A stretch of 64,000 nucleotides of DNA, taken from contig OY540822.1 of assembly GCA_961205875.1 (NCBI GenBank), positions 13,766,501 to 13,830,500 on the forward strand, given 5' to 3'. The number at the start of each line of letters is the position of its first letter. The first letter of the stretch is position 1. The translations under genes were made by a program, and so were the position numbers. The stretch is from Sialis fuliginosa. Lineage: Eukaryota; Arthropoda; Insecta; Megaloptera; Sialidae. The notes beneath the pieces are model-generated. The model searched no databases. It was not told the origin of the DNA and saw only the letters and a list, made by a program, of their open reading frames with translations. Shown piece by piece: positions 32,761-45,552 of this stretch.

Positions 32761-33960
32761 GATGCAGTTATATTAGAATGTGAACATTTTGATGTTGTTT
32801 TCATTAAAAAGAAAAAATACAAAAAAATTACAAACAAATATTACAAAGAACTATTAAAATGACTATGAATTGTTACTGTGAATTAAGCTTTTAAAAGTGA
32901 GATAAATGAGTTTAATTTAATTTTAATTATTAACCTTAAATGAAAATGTGCGCGCAGTGACACAGGTTTTGTAGTCAGATACAAAATGTAATTGTTATGT
33001 TATATTTGATAGTTGCTGGAAACTGTCTTCATTTGAAAATTCTTACAAACACGCTTGTGATAAATATTATCCAGAGAATGTTTGAAATTTAACACATTTT
33101 AACATATTTTATGCAGACAAATGTATAGAGACGTAGTTATATTTTATATATAAAATATATATATATATTTTATGGACGATTGTTGTACAGATTGTTGTAT
33201 ATTTTTCTATGGAACTCGATTTTTTCTCCCACATATTTTTGTTTTTACTGACCGGAGTCCCGTTTTATCCCCTGTCGTATTACATTCCAGCCACCGAAAG
33301 AGATATCTCTCTACACAGGGCTGAATTTTGAAACGGTGGTGGGCAGAATAATAATTTACAATCTAGGTTTAGCTTTAACTTTGTGTTAAATATGTTATTT
33401 ATGATGGAGAAACTGTAAATATTAGAATAAGGAGATTTAATGGTGCGTTGATTAAATAATAAAAAAAACACTCACTCTTTAATCGTATTGTGTTTTATTC
33501 TTATCCTTCCTCTTATTTACAGTCACCTTTACATAATGAAATTTTGGGCTTCATTTCATACTATAAAAATGGAATCATTTGGCACAGAGATGTGAGTATG
33601 TATATTGGAACTATTATAAGTAATATATATACTTAATAAATATTTCAATATCCTCACACATTTATTGATTAACAGTAAATAATATTAATGCACAATGATA
33701 TGAAAGTATAACACAAATTTACTTCTAATTTTGTTCTTTACAAAAATTATATAATAATTCATTGATTTTCCAACTATATAACGTTGCATTCATTTCTACA
33801 AGGATAAGTAGAAATTCATACACGTCCTTTCATTCATAAGTACTTACACCAACACAATGAGAAAATTCCTTTTATACATACATGAGTGGGCGTGTATTAA
33901 ATCCGCCCATTGTTGAGTACCGCTGCTTAACCACATCCTTTCAAACTGGTTATTGATTAT
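32761..33960. other. Intergenic spacer between ftz-f1 and the NPDC1-like gene
   Basis: AT-rich with a TATA-alternating palindrome near 33145-33172 and no exon-like ORF. The last 100 bp become less AT-biased (ATCCGCCCATTGTTGAG; AAAATGGCGGAAG near 33968), which fits a promoter-proximal region of the next gene. No definite core promoter is assigned. Confidence 0.4.
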
Positions 33961-34146
33961 TTACAAAATGGCGGAAGCTTAGATTTGACAGTAGCGGTGC
34001 TGCTAAAGTTTTCCCAGATTTTCAGTGAAAATTAAAGTGTTTTCTATCATAAATAGTACAGCATTTATCTGTGAAGATGTGCTGTATTCTATTTGACCAG
34101 TTCTAAAAAACTGGCAGTAGTTTTCGGTGGCTTTTTGCAGTTCAAG

Positions 34147-36676
34147 ATGGGTGTTTTTAAAATTTCCAGCTTTTTTTTAATTTTTGCAATTTTTGTTAAT
34201 GAATGCGGAGGTATGTTAATGTTTATTAAAAAAATAATCTTTATCTTTTTATATTTTCCAATTGTTAAAACATTTTCATTACGAAATTAAGCAATTAATT
34301 TTGCTGATAATGATTTTGTTTACACAATGAACTTTATTAAACCACTTAGTAAACAGTAACTTAATATTGATATTATTAATTATATTAAAGGGTATGATGT
34401 AAATGATGAGGCAGATGAAGCAGCAAGAATGTTAATGCTACGTGATGTAATACAATTAGACCAATCTGCAGCAATGATGATGATGCCTTTATTTATGCAG
34501 GTAAATAAATACCCTTTAGTACACAATTATAAATTTATCCTAACACCAATAATAACAAAAAATAAATTTAAAAATTTTTGTTTTAGCCGGAATTTACATA
34601 TCGTTTTCCGGAACGCCACACCGGCTCAGACAACGAGGCATTGAGACCATTTGCAGTAGACCCTTCAGACCCAAGATTCTATGCTCAACCCCAAGCTTTT
34701 ATCGACAATCTGGATTTGAATTATAGGCAAAATGATGAAGAAAAAAGCAACGACCAATTCAAACCAGATGTCCAACGAAGTAACTACCGTGAAAATTACG
34801 GCGGTATTAACATCAATCCAAGCCAATACGATAATCAGAACAGAGGGTATGATACTGGTACTGAGAAAGAGGAAGATATGAAGTCAAAGTTTGATCCAGA
34901 CGACCGATACATCGAAGGTTTCAAACAGGGTTTACTACACAAAGACCGGCTTATCCAAAATGAAAGATTCAAGCAACATTTATTCAATCATTACAACGGC
35001 CTCAAACAGAATAAAAATGGGTTTGAAGAATTGAATCCTGCAGCAAACGAGCAGATCAGAGAAAATATAGAATGGACCCCAGATATCGGAAACAAAGAAC
35101 GTGAAAATATGTTGAATAGAATTCCATACAACGCTATAATCGCCAAAACAAATATAAAAGATCTAAACGAGGAAAATGCTGGTCTCTTTAATTCAGTCAA
35201 TAACAATCCAAACTTGATCAATATGGCTAAAGATTACAATAACTTTGATGGAAAAAAGAGCGAGGAATTAAATATGAGGCGTGAAAATACATTGCTTGAT
35301 GCGGAAATGAATGGAAACAAAGAATTAGACGACACGTCTGTGAGAAACAAGAGAATGGATGATGCGACACTCGGAGTGTACGTTATAGCAGCTGTTGCTG
35401 GGGCTAGTGCTGCTGCCGCTGTAGCCGTTTCAGCTCTGGCTCTCAGCTGGTACAAGTGAGTGTTTAATCCATATACATCTAATTCATGCTTTACAATATG
35501 ATCTCATATATTTATTTTTACATAATGTATAAACTATTTTAATATATAACATTCAGATTTCCATTTGAAGTAAATAGCTTGACTATATTGTAAAGAATGC
35601 ATCTGCTGTATTTGACAACTTCTTATTACCTGTAAACAGCTTACACAGACGTAACAAGGAAGCCGCAGAGTGCGAGTATCCGGCGTACGGAGTGACAGGA
35701 CCTCGGCGGGACATCCATTCCTCGATGCAGACGTGTGCAAGTGGAGGAACTCCTGTAGGATCTGCTCTGATGCATCCGGGGGCCGCTGCAGCCAACACTG
35801 GGAGTGCAGTTGACAGGGGTCTAGCTCGTTCTGCTCACATGTACCATTATCAACACCAGAAGCAACAGATTATCGCAATGGAAGCGTACGTATTACGTTT
35901 ATAAAATATGTGAATTAAAAATAACTCGTTCTCTACAATTTTCATCAGTTAATAATGTATCTATTTATAATTGTAAGTATATTACCCATTGGAAGTAGGT
36001 GCCATTGTATGTTTTGGCATTTCAGAGGAGGTCCTGCTGGACATTGTAGTGGATCAATCTCTGACATAGAGCGTAGTGATGATGAAGAAGATGAGGAAGG
36101 AGAAGAGGGAGATTACACCGTTTATGAATGTCCTGGACTGGCCCCAGTAAGTTTGGTTTTATTTAATACTTAAGTTGTGTGAAATTTTCAACACTAGATT
36201 ATTTTGAACTCCCCATAGTTGTCATATTTCTATTATATACAAGTTGATACTTTACTGTCTCACTCTCTTAATAGATAATAATAAAATTATTGCTGAAATT
36301 TAATGTTTAACAATTTTGGAATAGAGGGAGACAGCTGTGAACAATTACAAAAAGAATGTACGTAAGTACATTACTAAAAAAATGTATTTGAGTATAAGTA
36401 TTAATAAAAGTATTTAATTGTATTAAAAATATAATTAAGTACATTTATAAGTGTCCATGTACATTTTTAAGTAGAATTATTTAATAAATGTTTTTAAGTA
36501 TAAGCACAATTACATTTACTCCAGTACATTGCAGCTCTAGGGAGAGATAATTTTCATTAACGTAATTTGTAATGTCTTAATTTTAGGCTGGAGAAATGGA
36601 AGTGAAGAATCCTCTATTTGATGATCTTGAATCAACTCCTGGTCTTCGAAATGAAGCAGGACTCGATCTCAAATAA
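34147..36676 (+). CDS. NPDC1/CAB-1-type neuronal single-pass membrane protein
   Basis: Exons: 34147-34210, 34391-34500, 34587-35455, 35640-35885, 36026-36146, 36587-36676; all phases fit and give 499 aa ending TAA. Residues 1-21 (MGVFKISSFFLIFAIFVNEC) form a signal peptide. The ectodomain (about 22-318) is polar and Asn/Asp/Glu-rich with no fold I recognise. A membrane segment follows (VYVIAAVAGASAAAAVAVSA, about 322-345). The cytoplasmic tail has the family's diagnostic motifs: LARSAHMYHYQHQKQQ (about 411-427), an acidic run, then DYTVYECPGLAP and GEMEVKNPLFDD near the C-terminus. These match human NPDC1 almost word for word. Family members act in neurons (C. elegans CAB-1 binds AEX-3; mammalian NPDC1 is linked to proliferation control). 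An in-frame codon run upstream to 34093 lacks an ATG, so 34147 is the start. Confidence 0.92.
36350..36535. repeat. TACTTAAGTACA dispersed repeat in NPDC1-like intron 5
   Basis: AAGTACATT, TTTAAGTATAAG and ACATTGCAGCTCTAG words resemble 30001-30170. It lies just upstream of the last exon's acceptor at 36586. Confidence 0.45.
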
Positions 36677-36992
36677 AGTCTATGTCCAAACTCGAATGTC
36701 TTCTAAAGATTCGGGACTATCTTAGATGAATTAAACCAAATAATATAATTTAATGGTATGCATGAACAATATACTACTTAACTGTTATAAAAAAGTAACT
36801 TAACTAACAGTACCGTCTTAAAAATTATTATCAATATAGTTACTTTATTCTAGAAATGGTAAAAATTTTAATTATGTTATGAAGTAAATATTTAATATAT
36901 TTTTCTATTATATAAATGTATATTTCAGTAAAACAGGAAGGTTGTGAAAAATATATCAATGTTAAAAGTAAATAATTTATAGTTGAATCAAT

Positions 36993-36998
36993 AATAAA
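36993..36998 (+). terminator. Candidate poly(A) signal of the NPDC1-like gene
   Basis: AATAAA about 320 bp after the stop codon. Another AATAAA overlaps the stop itself (36672-36677), too close to be the likely one. Further signals occur to about 37340. Confidence 0.35.
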
Positions 36999-38249
36999 GG
37001 CGGTACAGTTAGTTTATCGATATCTAGCTAAATATTCTGATTATTTATCTCAGTAAAGACTGTGTCATTTCATCTTGTAGGCTGGGATCTTGATTAATTA
37101 ATTTGTAATCGAAAAATTACAAAATGTATTTTATTATATGCGTATGTTTGTTAAGTTACCGTTATCAAATAATACAGATAATCCCTGTTTAATACACAAT
37201 AATTTTTCTTTGTTACAAAACAGTCCTAATTTGTCGTTAACTTGGGTTATTATGTAAAATTGCATTAAGCAAGGAGTATCTGTCGTTATTTATCTAGTAT
37301 ATAGTTTATAAATCTAGTCTATAGAGAATTATTTACTTAAATAAATAAAAAATTACATAAATTATGTTTGAAATTTAATTAAGTAGCTCTATTTTGTATA
37401 CGTTTTGTAATTTTGTGATTGTACTATTACGTAGTTACCTGCGTTCTTTGAGACTTTCGCTTCAGACAGATATAAACTTGTATCTGTATTAAAATGCTAG
37501 ATCAGTTTTTGCTGGAGCTACGCCAAACTATTGTCAAAATTATTTCAAGTTCTGATAAGAGCTGTGGATTGGAGTTGTTTTTTTTTCCAGCAGTTACATG
37601 TGTATGTCTGTACGAAGCTTTAACAATTCTGCTCATTTCTACATTTTCCAGATTCCTTAAAATTGATGTATAAATATGTATAATATCATACATACAAATA
37701 TATATATATATATAATATATTATTTAGATAGTAAAATATATCGTGACAATTTACCAAAGAAGAGCACTTTATTTAATTGGACGCACTAATTTAACCCATA
37801 ATAATAATTTATGTAAAACTATAAATAAACGCAAATATTTGCAGTTGTTTTTTTAATTCCTATGTCTAATTCTTTTTTATACTTCATTTTCCTTTCCTGA
37901 AATAGATTTAATGTAGTTTCCTTACTGAACCATTTTATTATATCAATTATTATTATATATTATTAGGTCTTCAGAATTTAAGAAAATTATTTTTTCAATT
38001 TTTTTACAAACCATAATATGCAGTAAAGTTAAGAAATTTTTACTGAATACATCACTAACTTAAGTGGGAAATTCCTGAAAAGCTGAGAGAATGCTTATCA
38101 TATTTTATCATTAACCCTAATACTGAACTAAGGAAAAAATGATGCAACAAAAAATACAAGATAAATACCAAAGGGTTCACTGGTCCTATACTATATATTA
38201 AATGATAGAATATAACTAAAAACAATAATAAGTTTCATAAAATTATTAT

Positions 38250-38255
38250 TTTATT
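38250..38255 (-). terminator. Candidate poly(A) signal of the UPF0547 gene
   Basis: AATAAA on the minus strand about 70 bp downstream of the TAA at 38325, giving a very short 3' UTR. Confidence 0.5.
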
Positions 38256-38324
38256 TACAGTTAATATTATTAGTACATACAAATTTATATCTTTTAGAAT
38301 AATTTGTAATTATAAATAATGATT

Positions 38325-38889
38325 TTAAGGTTTCCAAGTTACAGTGCACATTTTACGATTTAGCTCTGCTAATATAATTGAACATTGTAAATGTTTTTCT
38401 GCTGAAAAATTGTTAATTAATTCTTCTTCCTCCTCTTCCTCTTTTTTAATTTTCCGTTTCTTCGGTTTAGGTATTTTTTCATCGTCATCACATTCACTGT
38501 GCCTTACACGTGTCTATAAATTAAAATAACTGACTAAGAAATGGGCATAATTTTATAAAAATATCTATTAATAGTGTACCGACCTTCTTCAACTGTTTAT
38601 CATACTCTAAAGCGTCATAATAGTGCGGTTTTTCACGTCTTACTCGTTGAGTTCTTCTTCGACTGTCTTCCACAGGATTAACAGGAACTGTCGTGGTTTT
38701 TCTTGCGTTAAAAAATGAATAACCACAACGGCAAGCTTTACAAGCTACGGGGACCTAAAACCAAATTTTCAAATAAATTATTTGTTTTTAATTTCATCAT
38801 TTAATAAATTATTTTTAATAAATTGAAGAAAACATTACCTGTTGTTCACATTTAGGGCATCCTTTTGCTATCATTTTATTTTTAGGCAT
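38325..38889 (-). CDS. UPF0547 (C16orf87-like) zinc-ribbon protein
   Basis: Minus-strand exons in order: 38889-38839, 38754-38584, 38513-38325. Introns are GT/AG and phase 0, and the protein is 136 aa. The N-terminus carries a four-cysteine zinc-ribbon-like motif: GCPKCEQQVPVACKACRCGY (residues 10-29, Cys at 11, 14, 23, 26 with an extra Cys at 28). A basic RRRTQRVRREKPHYYDALEY stretch follows (around 47-67), then an Asp/Glu/Lys-rich linker and a C-terminal helix-like segment (CSIILAELNRKM). This order matches human C16orf87 (about 154 aa). Function is unknown; the basic stretch suggests a nuclear or nucleic-acid role, which is inference. An in-frame ATG lies upstream at 38919 in poorer context; 38889 is chosen by alignment to the family start and its A at -3. 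The gene is convergent with the NPDC1-like gene, 1.65 kb apart. Confidence 0.9.
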
Positions 38890-38959
38890 TATTTTTGTAA
38901 AATTTTGATTTTGACACATCAACAATAAACATTTTGTACAGTATACTTTTATTTTTACA

Positions 38960-40800
38960 TTTTTGTAGAGATAAAGTGTTTATTTATAATTAAAAGATAA
39001 ACAATAAAGATAAATCAATGTTATTCTTCTATACGTCATTTATCACTACAACCAATATTTATAAATATTTACTATTTTTAATGTAAACAATGTTGGTGTT
39101 CCTGTTTATTTAATTTCATTTTTGACAGCAGTACCAGCAGTACTACATAATAAATATGTACGATTAGAAAATAATATTATATTGATAAAATAGATTACAC
39201 AGTGATAAAAATGATTATTTGTTTAATTAAATGAGATATGTACATATAACAAGCGTAGCTATTTTTAGTTGACAAACATTTTTATCTAAAAATAGTATAC
39301 ACTGAATAGGTACACTAATTAAAAAATATATAATTTTTAATTAAACAGTAATTAACGAATATGTACATTTAAATTTTATATGATTTTATAGATTTTACTG
39401 ACATAAACATCAACTTATCCGGTAGCCAGTGGAGGAGTAGCATAAGGGCCTCAAAAAATAATTTATTTTTTTATTTTTGAAAATAAAACTAAATTTAGAT
39501 ATTATATAATTTATATCATATACCTAAGTAACTTTATTTAAAATACGTATTTTATTTATTATCTGTAGGTAGGACTTTAGTTTTAAAAAAACCTTTTTTA
39601 TCATGTCATTATATAATGAATATTCTCTACATTATTTTGAGTAGCGGTTTATTTTTATCTTTTTGATACCCTCCTCCCTCAATGCACAATTGTCTGCGGA
39701 CGCCTCTGATTCTACCCCATTATTTTTTTGTAATGTGGGTAGTACTTTTGCAGTAAGTATTGTGACAAAGGATACTGCATCCTACGTTTGTTAGTTAATC
39801 CTACAGACCTACATAGACGCAGTACTTTATCCTAAAGCCCCCCCCACGGCTTTTCCCACGTTGTATTTGTTGTAAAATCTTATATCGTTTGTACTGTTAG
39901 TCTGGAACAATTTTTATCCTTATCGAATTTTGAAAAATCGTGCTACCCATTTATTTTAATAGAAGTATATTTGGCCTGGAATTCGTCTTTATAATAAATA
40001 GAAGCAGTTCTTTTATTTTTATCCCATTTCCTCCTCCTACTTGTTTTTTTTTTGTCTTGTAGAGTATTTTTACAGAATTTCATCCGAATGACAAACAAAA
40101 AAATGTTTTTTTCATAAACATTTTTCCACATTCTTGCAACCACTTAGGGGTTGATTTTTGGAAAATGTTGAAATACCTGTTTCATTATTTCTATTTTAGA
40201 GTATCTATGTTAAGTTTCAAGTAAATCCGATCAAAAAAATATTTTTCCCATACAAACATTTTACACATGATTTTACCCCCGTAGAGGTTGAATTTCGAAA
40301 AATTCTTTCTTATTGGGTACTAACGTCATTAAATAAAGACATCCCTTAAATTTCAAGTTTTTAGGTCCAAATAAAAAAGATTTTTCGGATATTTCGATAT
40401 ATCAGAGTAAAAGCGGTAAACTTTGAATGGCTATATCAGCCAATTATATTGACAGGCGTGACCTCTACTTTTTTTTCTCCAAAGCATCTCCTATACCTAT
40501 TTTACTCAGAAATCAGTTATGAGCAATTTAGTAAAAATTTGAAAAATTTATGATTTTTTTACATTTTCTTGATTTGTTTTTGCATAAAAATTAAAAAAAA
40601 ATATGTTTAATCTTCTATTTTGATGGAAAATATAATTTTCTTTAAAAAATTATCCTTGCAAAATTGTGAATTTTTGCTTAGTTTTTTAGTTATACTTAAA
40701 ACATTGAAAGGTGACATGTTTAACCCCCCCTCAAAAACGCAAGGGTGAATTTAGTAGCACTTTGTGATTTTATCATCTGTAGATGTCATACAAACATATA
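38960..40800. other. Gene-free AT-rich stretch with decayed repeats
   Basis: No exon-like ORF. At 40130-40400 there is a degenerate repeat with GGGGTTGA, GAATTTCGAAAAATTC and ACTAACGTCAT strings related to 19905-20010. The rest shows nothing I can support. Confidence 0.45.
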
Positions 40801-40804
40801 AAAC

Positions 40805-41951
40805 AAATGTAGTTTACACTATTATCTTTAAGAGTATCACGCACTTAAAGACCCTCGCGACCTCCTTCCCTTTTTAAAAACAAATTAAAACTCATAAACT
40901 AACGAAGAAGTAAATTGAATAGTTAATACCTATCTCAGCTTGGCGCGATCCTACAAACTTAAATTTTTTTTTAAATGTAGCTTACACTATTATCTTTAAG
41001 AGCATCACGCACTTAAAGACCCTCGCGACCTCCTTCCCTTTTTAAAAAACAAATTAAAACTCATAAACTAACAAAGAAGTAAATTGAATAGCTAATATCT
41101 CAGCTTGGCGCGATCCTACAGACTCAATTTTTTTTTAAATGTAGCTTATACTATTATCTTTAAGAGCATCACGCACTTAAAGACCCTCGCGACCTCCTTC
41201 CCTTTTTAAAAACAAATTAAAACTCATAAACTAACGAAGAAGTAAATTGAATAGTTAATATCTCAGCTTCGCGCGATCCGTCAATAAAATCAGTATTTTT
41301 GAACACTGAACTTGTTTCGAGCCCTGGATATATCTGTAATCATACCCTTGTTTGTAAATGCCACCCCAATCCCACCCCCTGTTTGCGCCAATTTACCTAC
41401 CCACAGTGTAACGGATGGTAAATTTTCCGCGAACTACAGATTTAATGATGGATAAGTGTGCACATTATTTGTTGCTAGGAGCGTGTCAGGTGTGTGCGCC
41501 AGCGAGTGACAGACTTGCTCATTAACGTTGTTGACGCGTCATATTATTATAGCATCATGTACCTTACGCCGTGTTCAGACCGAAAAAACAAAACAGCACA
41601 TCGTGTCTTTTTGACAAATATGCGATAAACCCTTTGCATTTTTAAATACGATGTGTTTTCAAACATCGCGTTGCTGTTTTGTTTTCTTTGGTCTAAACAC
41701 GGCACTTAAAGACTCTCGCGAACCTCCTTCCCCTTTTAAAAACAAATTAAACTAACAAAGAAGTAAATTGAATAGTTAATATCTCAGCTTGGCGCGATCC
41801 TACAGACTCAATTTTTTTTTTAAATGTAGCTTACACTATTATCTTTAAGAAGATTATGCACTTAAATACCCTCGCGATCTCCTTCCCTTTTTAAAAACAA
41901 ATTAAAACTCATAAACTAACAAAGAAATAAATTGAATAGTTAATATCTCAG
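40805..41951 (+). repeat. Tandem array of ~165-bp units interrupted by MITEs
   Basis: Unit starts are at 40805, 40973, 41137 and 41822, with a partial unit at 41704. Each contains ACTATTATCTTTAAGAG, ATCACGCACTTAAAGACCCT, CGCGACCTCCTTCCC, AGTAAATTGAATAGTTAATA and CTCAGCTTGGCGCGATCC. Units are about 95% alike by eye. The array is split by unrelated sequence plus a MITE (41568-41703) and is cut at its right end by another (41952). It is non-coding. Confidence 0.85.
41568..41703. mobile_element. MITE family GCCGTGTTTAGACC, copy 2
   Basis: 136 bp with ends GCCGTGTTCAGACC and GGTCTAAACACGGC. The interior is in opposite orientation to copy 1 at 15907. It abuts a tandem unit at CACTTAAAGAC. Confidence 0.8.
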
Positions 41952-42076
41952 GGAAAAAACAAAACAGTAACATCGTGTCTTTTTGACAAATGTGTGATAA
42001 ACCCTATACATTTTTAAATACGATGTGTTTTCAAACATCGTGTTGCTGTTTTGTTTTCTTTGGTCTAAACACGACA
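41952..42076. mobile_element. MITE family GCCGTGTTTAGACC, copy 3
   Basis: The left terminus is truncated (starts GGAAAAAACAAAACAG) and the right end is GGTCTAAACACGAC. It replaces the end of a tandem unit after TATCTCAG. Confidence 0.75.
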
Positions 42077-42179
42077 TTAGACCTCAAAAAAACGTCCCAT
42101 TTTTTTTTAAAACCGCGTAGAACCAAATCAATCAATTAAAATAGGCCTTAATGAAAAACTTAAAATAAAATAAGTTTGT

Positions 42180-42360
42180 TTTTCAATTTTATTGAAAAGT
42201 AACAAAATAAACTGGTGCGAAATCTTGTTAAAAGAAAATTTTAATAATAAAAAAACGTTTGCATATTCTTTGAATTGTTAGCTTTCATTTGATATCCCAC
42301 TCGCCAAAACGGAGAATCCCTGAATTTTCATGAAAATCGCATTTTTCAAATCCGCGTAAA
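42180..42360 (-). repeat. Dispersed repeat, reverse copy of 4110-4260
   Basis: Contains AATTTTATTGAAAAGTAACA, GAATTGTTAGCTTTC, GATATCCCACTCG and CTGAATTTTCATGAAA, the reverse complement of the 4.1-kb copy. Confidence 0.5.
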
Positions 42361-42449
42361 AAGAGACCTTATTAATTATTAAATTAATTTTAATTAGATA
42401 AAACCCGGAATTCGAAAAAAATGGCTTAACAATATTTACTTAAACTATC

Positions 42450-42677
42450 GCCCAGTATTATCAAGTTTAACTAAATGCTCCTTTAACTAACTATCATATT
42501 ATTAACAGAACCAAGCATAATATATTTAATTAAATGGATTTTTACTGTTCTACGCTATGTTTTTACAACGCACATTATGTACATTTTTCATCGATAGCCG
42601 AAATATTGATTTAAATCACGTAGGTTAAAGGAGCATTTAGCGCTAAATGAGCTTTAAATTGGTTGATAATACCGGGC
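42450..42677. mobile_element. MITE with GCCCRGTATTATCAA ends
   Basis: The left end GCCCAGTATTATCAA is mirrored by TTGATAATACCGGGC at the right. A second mirrored block (AAATGCTCCTTTAA / TTAAAGGAGCATTT) is nested within. Similar right-end strings (AAATTGGTTGATAAT) occur at 43875 and 47990. Confidence 0.6.
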
Positions 42678-43174
42678 AAATATGTTTTTCATACATATGG
42701 CCGTATAATAGGTAAAAACATAATTATTCTTCTGCCGCATTTATAGCCATCCAGTTTATCCGTTCATCATACAAATGAACTTGATATGTCCATTTAAGAA
42801 ATATAACGCACTGAAAAAAAAAAAACAAGTATAGTTCCAACGTCAACTTCACCGCGAGATTGGTCGATTTCATCTGAATTACAGTTGTATCAACAATACT
42901 ATGGTTAAAACAATACAATTATTATATTTCCTTCAGCCAAAAATAGAGCGGTATTGTTATAGAAAAATATGGATTGCCATCAAAATTGTCGTAACAGAAC
43001 AATATCGGAATCCCGGCCAATTTTCCTCGGTATTAAGATACCGGTGTTGGTATAAGTTACGCTTTTGATCCCCCCCCCCCCCTTTTCCACAAAAAAAGTA
43101 ATTAATGGATGCTCCATTAGTAAATTCGAATAAATTCTTTTTTTCTTTATCCTCGAATAAATGTCTTGGTTTTT

Positions 43175-44170
43175 CAGTGGCGAGGCATGAAATTTTTAAT
43201 AAGAGAAGCATATTTTGCCAATCCTCCCCCTCTTATTAATAAAAAAACTAGTTCAAGCTTTTACTTTTTAAATAAATTCTTATATATTTATATAGTAACT
43301 AAATGATTCTACGTCTTATTTTCTTTTAGACGAGTTGAAGTTCACTGCAGGAAATTTCACTAAAAAATTTTGAATTTTTGATTTCGTTAAAAGTATGTTT
43401 ATTTATATTTTTGCTCTTCAGCCAATTAACAACACACCAATTTTAATTTTGTTATAATTTATATATATATGTATTTTTAAATGGGAGCCAGGAGCCTGCA
43501 GCCTCCAACATTCATAACATGCCACTGTATCTAGTTAAAAGTTATGCTCGTTATAATAAAATTCTATTCATTATGGAACGCATATTTTCCAATAATTGGT
43601 TTTTGATAAACTTTCAGTAACATACATAGTTTTTTTTTGTTCATTATTATGTGTGGATGCAAAATTCTTGAGCAGGTAACTTTCTATGGAATGCATACCA
43701 GTAATAAAAAGTTTGGATTATCATTAAAACTTTTTTAAACATTGTTAAAATTTGTTTAAACTATGTTATAAAAATACATCTGGTTTTCATTATATTTTTA
43801 ATATAATTTATAAATTGCTATACTCATTTGATTTAAATCGCACGTTTGTAATATACAAAAAGGAGCTATAAATTGGTTAATAATAAAGGGCATTAGTGTA
43901 ATCTATTTATTAATTATTATAGCATCTACTTTACATTGTTTCAAATTTTACGATTCTTTATTTTATAACTTTTGTGTCGTAGTACTTATCATTTTATATT
44001 CATTAGTAGGTAAGTGTCCATCACTGGGTGCCGATTACTGGAGAAAAATAATCAAAATAGAGGCTGTAATTTAAAAACAAACTATATTTGCGGACTTTGG
44101 TAATTAAATTGATTTAATGAAGAGATACTTGTTTTATTAGTAACATGAGTTCATGAGAATTCAAAAAAAG
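43175..44170 (+). repeat. ~1-kb segmental repeat, copy 1 (R1 end + filler + R4 part)
   Basis: It starts exactly at the R1 terminus CAGTGGCGAGGCATGAAATT and continues through a filler (CTCTTCAGCCAATTAACAAC; GGGAGCCAGGAGCCTGCAG; TATGTGTGGATGC) into an R4 fragment. The same order is repeated at 47250-48250 with small indels, including a 24-bp difference near 43328. It is non-coding. Confidence 0.8.
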
Positions 44171-45552
44171 AAGTCCATCAATTCCAAAAAACTGTACCTT
44201 GTATTATTTTTAATATGAGCTTGCAAATTTCTATAGAAATGTACTGTATTGTGTTCAAACTTTATCGAATGTTGTTTTTAAAGAATTGCTGGGAATAAAA
44301 GTATGTGGGTTTTTTTTCTCAACAATACGAATAAAACAGTATTAGAAGAGCTTTATTAAACTTTTATAAAGTTGAGACAAACAAAAAAATGTAATTCCAT
44401 GTAATATGGTTCTTTTGTTCAATTATGTGAAAACATAAAACATTTCTTTTCAATCAACATGTGCTATTATATTATCAGGAGTTTTATCTAGGAAGAATGA
44501 AAATTTACGCCATATTTCATGTGATAATTTAGGGCGGAGGTATATGGCGCTCCGGGCGAGAAGTTTCGCTTCAAATATTTGTGTTTTTGGTCTCCCACAA
44601 TGAATAAATGAAAAATATTTTATTTAGATATATGCATGGTCCCTATAAGAGGGGGGGGGGGGATAGGGGAAGCTTAGTGCGGCGAATCAACAAACATTTT
44701 TTAATCGTGATTTTTAGCAATTAGGCCCATCGGAAATCCGGGGGTCCGTGATAGGTTGTAGGTATGATTAAAAAAATTAAAGGGTTCCCTCAAGACAGTT
44801 GTTTAATTTGCTTACTGAATAACACGCCACTGTTTATTTTCTTATAAAAATTAATTACGTGATGGCATATTATTTTCATCTTATTGTTGTTCTGAGAAAA
44901 TCTTAGATTCCACTTCATTCGGTTTAATAATACGTACATTTATTTTTTCCAATAATTAACAATTCCAAGTATATCTCATTTTTATTTTTATTTTTAATGC
45001 TTTACAGCTATCCATCTTTGAAACGTATATTTTATGTATATATTAAAATAAGAAAAAACAAAATAAAAATATTATTTAAACTAAAATACAAAAAAGTCTC
45101 CTCTTTAGAATTATAAATCATACTAATTGAATCCTTTAAGTCAGGCCTGGCCAACCGAAATTGTTCCACGGGCCTCATATAAATAATAACATAAAAAATA
45201 ATTTCATTTTGGATTAAGTTGGGCGTGTAAGTAATTTTTGCTCACGAATTGTATTTTTTTTCTTTCGTCTGATCACGCCCGTGACAAAATTTAATATATC
45301 ATGTTATAAATTAACTTTTGTATGTATTCGAGTTGATATTTCTAATTTTTTTGTCTGATTTTGAAGTGTTATACATGTCATTATATAGATTTTGACACTC
45401 TGATTTCAAATTCGTCAACTAAAATCAATTCCAACCACGCGTTCAAAAGTTACGGCTATATAGATCTCATAGCACAAGTAAAGGAGAAAAAAAAACATAA
45501 AATCATTAATTATTACGTAACAAATTTAATTTTATGGTTTCTTTCATACAGC

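Noticed and set aside
34093-34146. Upstream extension of the NPDC1-like protein
   Set aside because: The codon at 34093 is TTG, not ATG. The first ATG in frame is 34147, directly followed by a good signal peptide.
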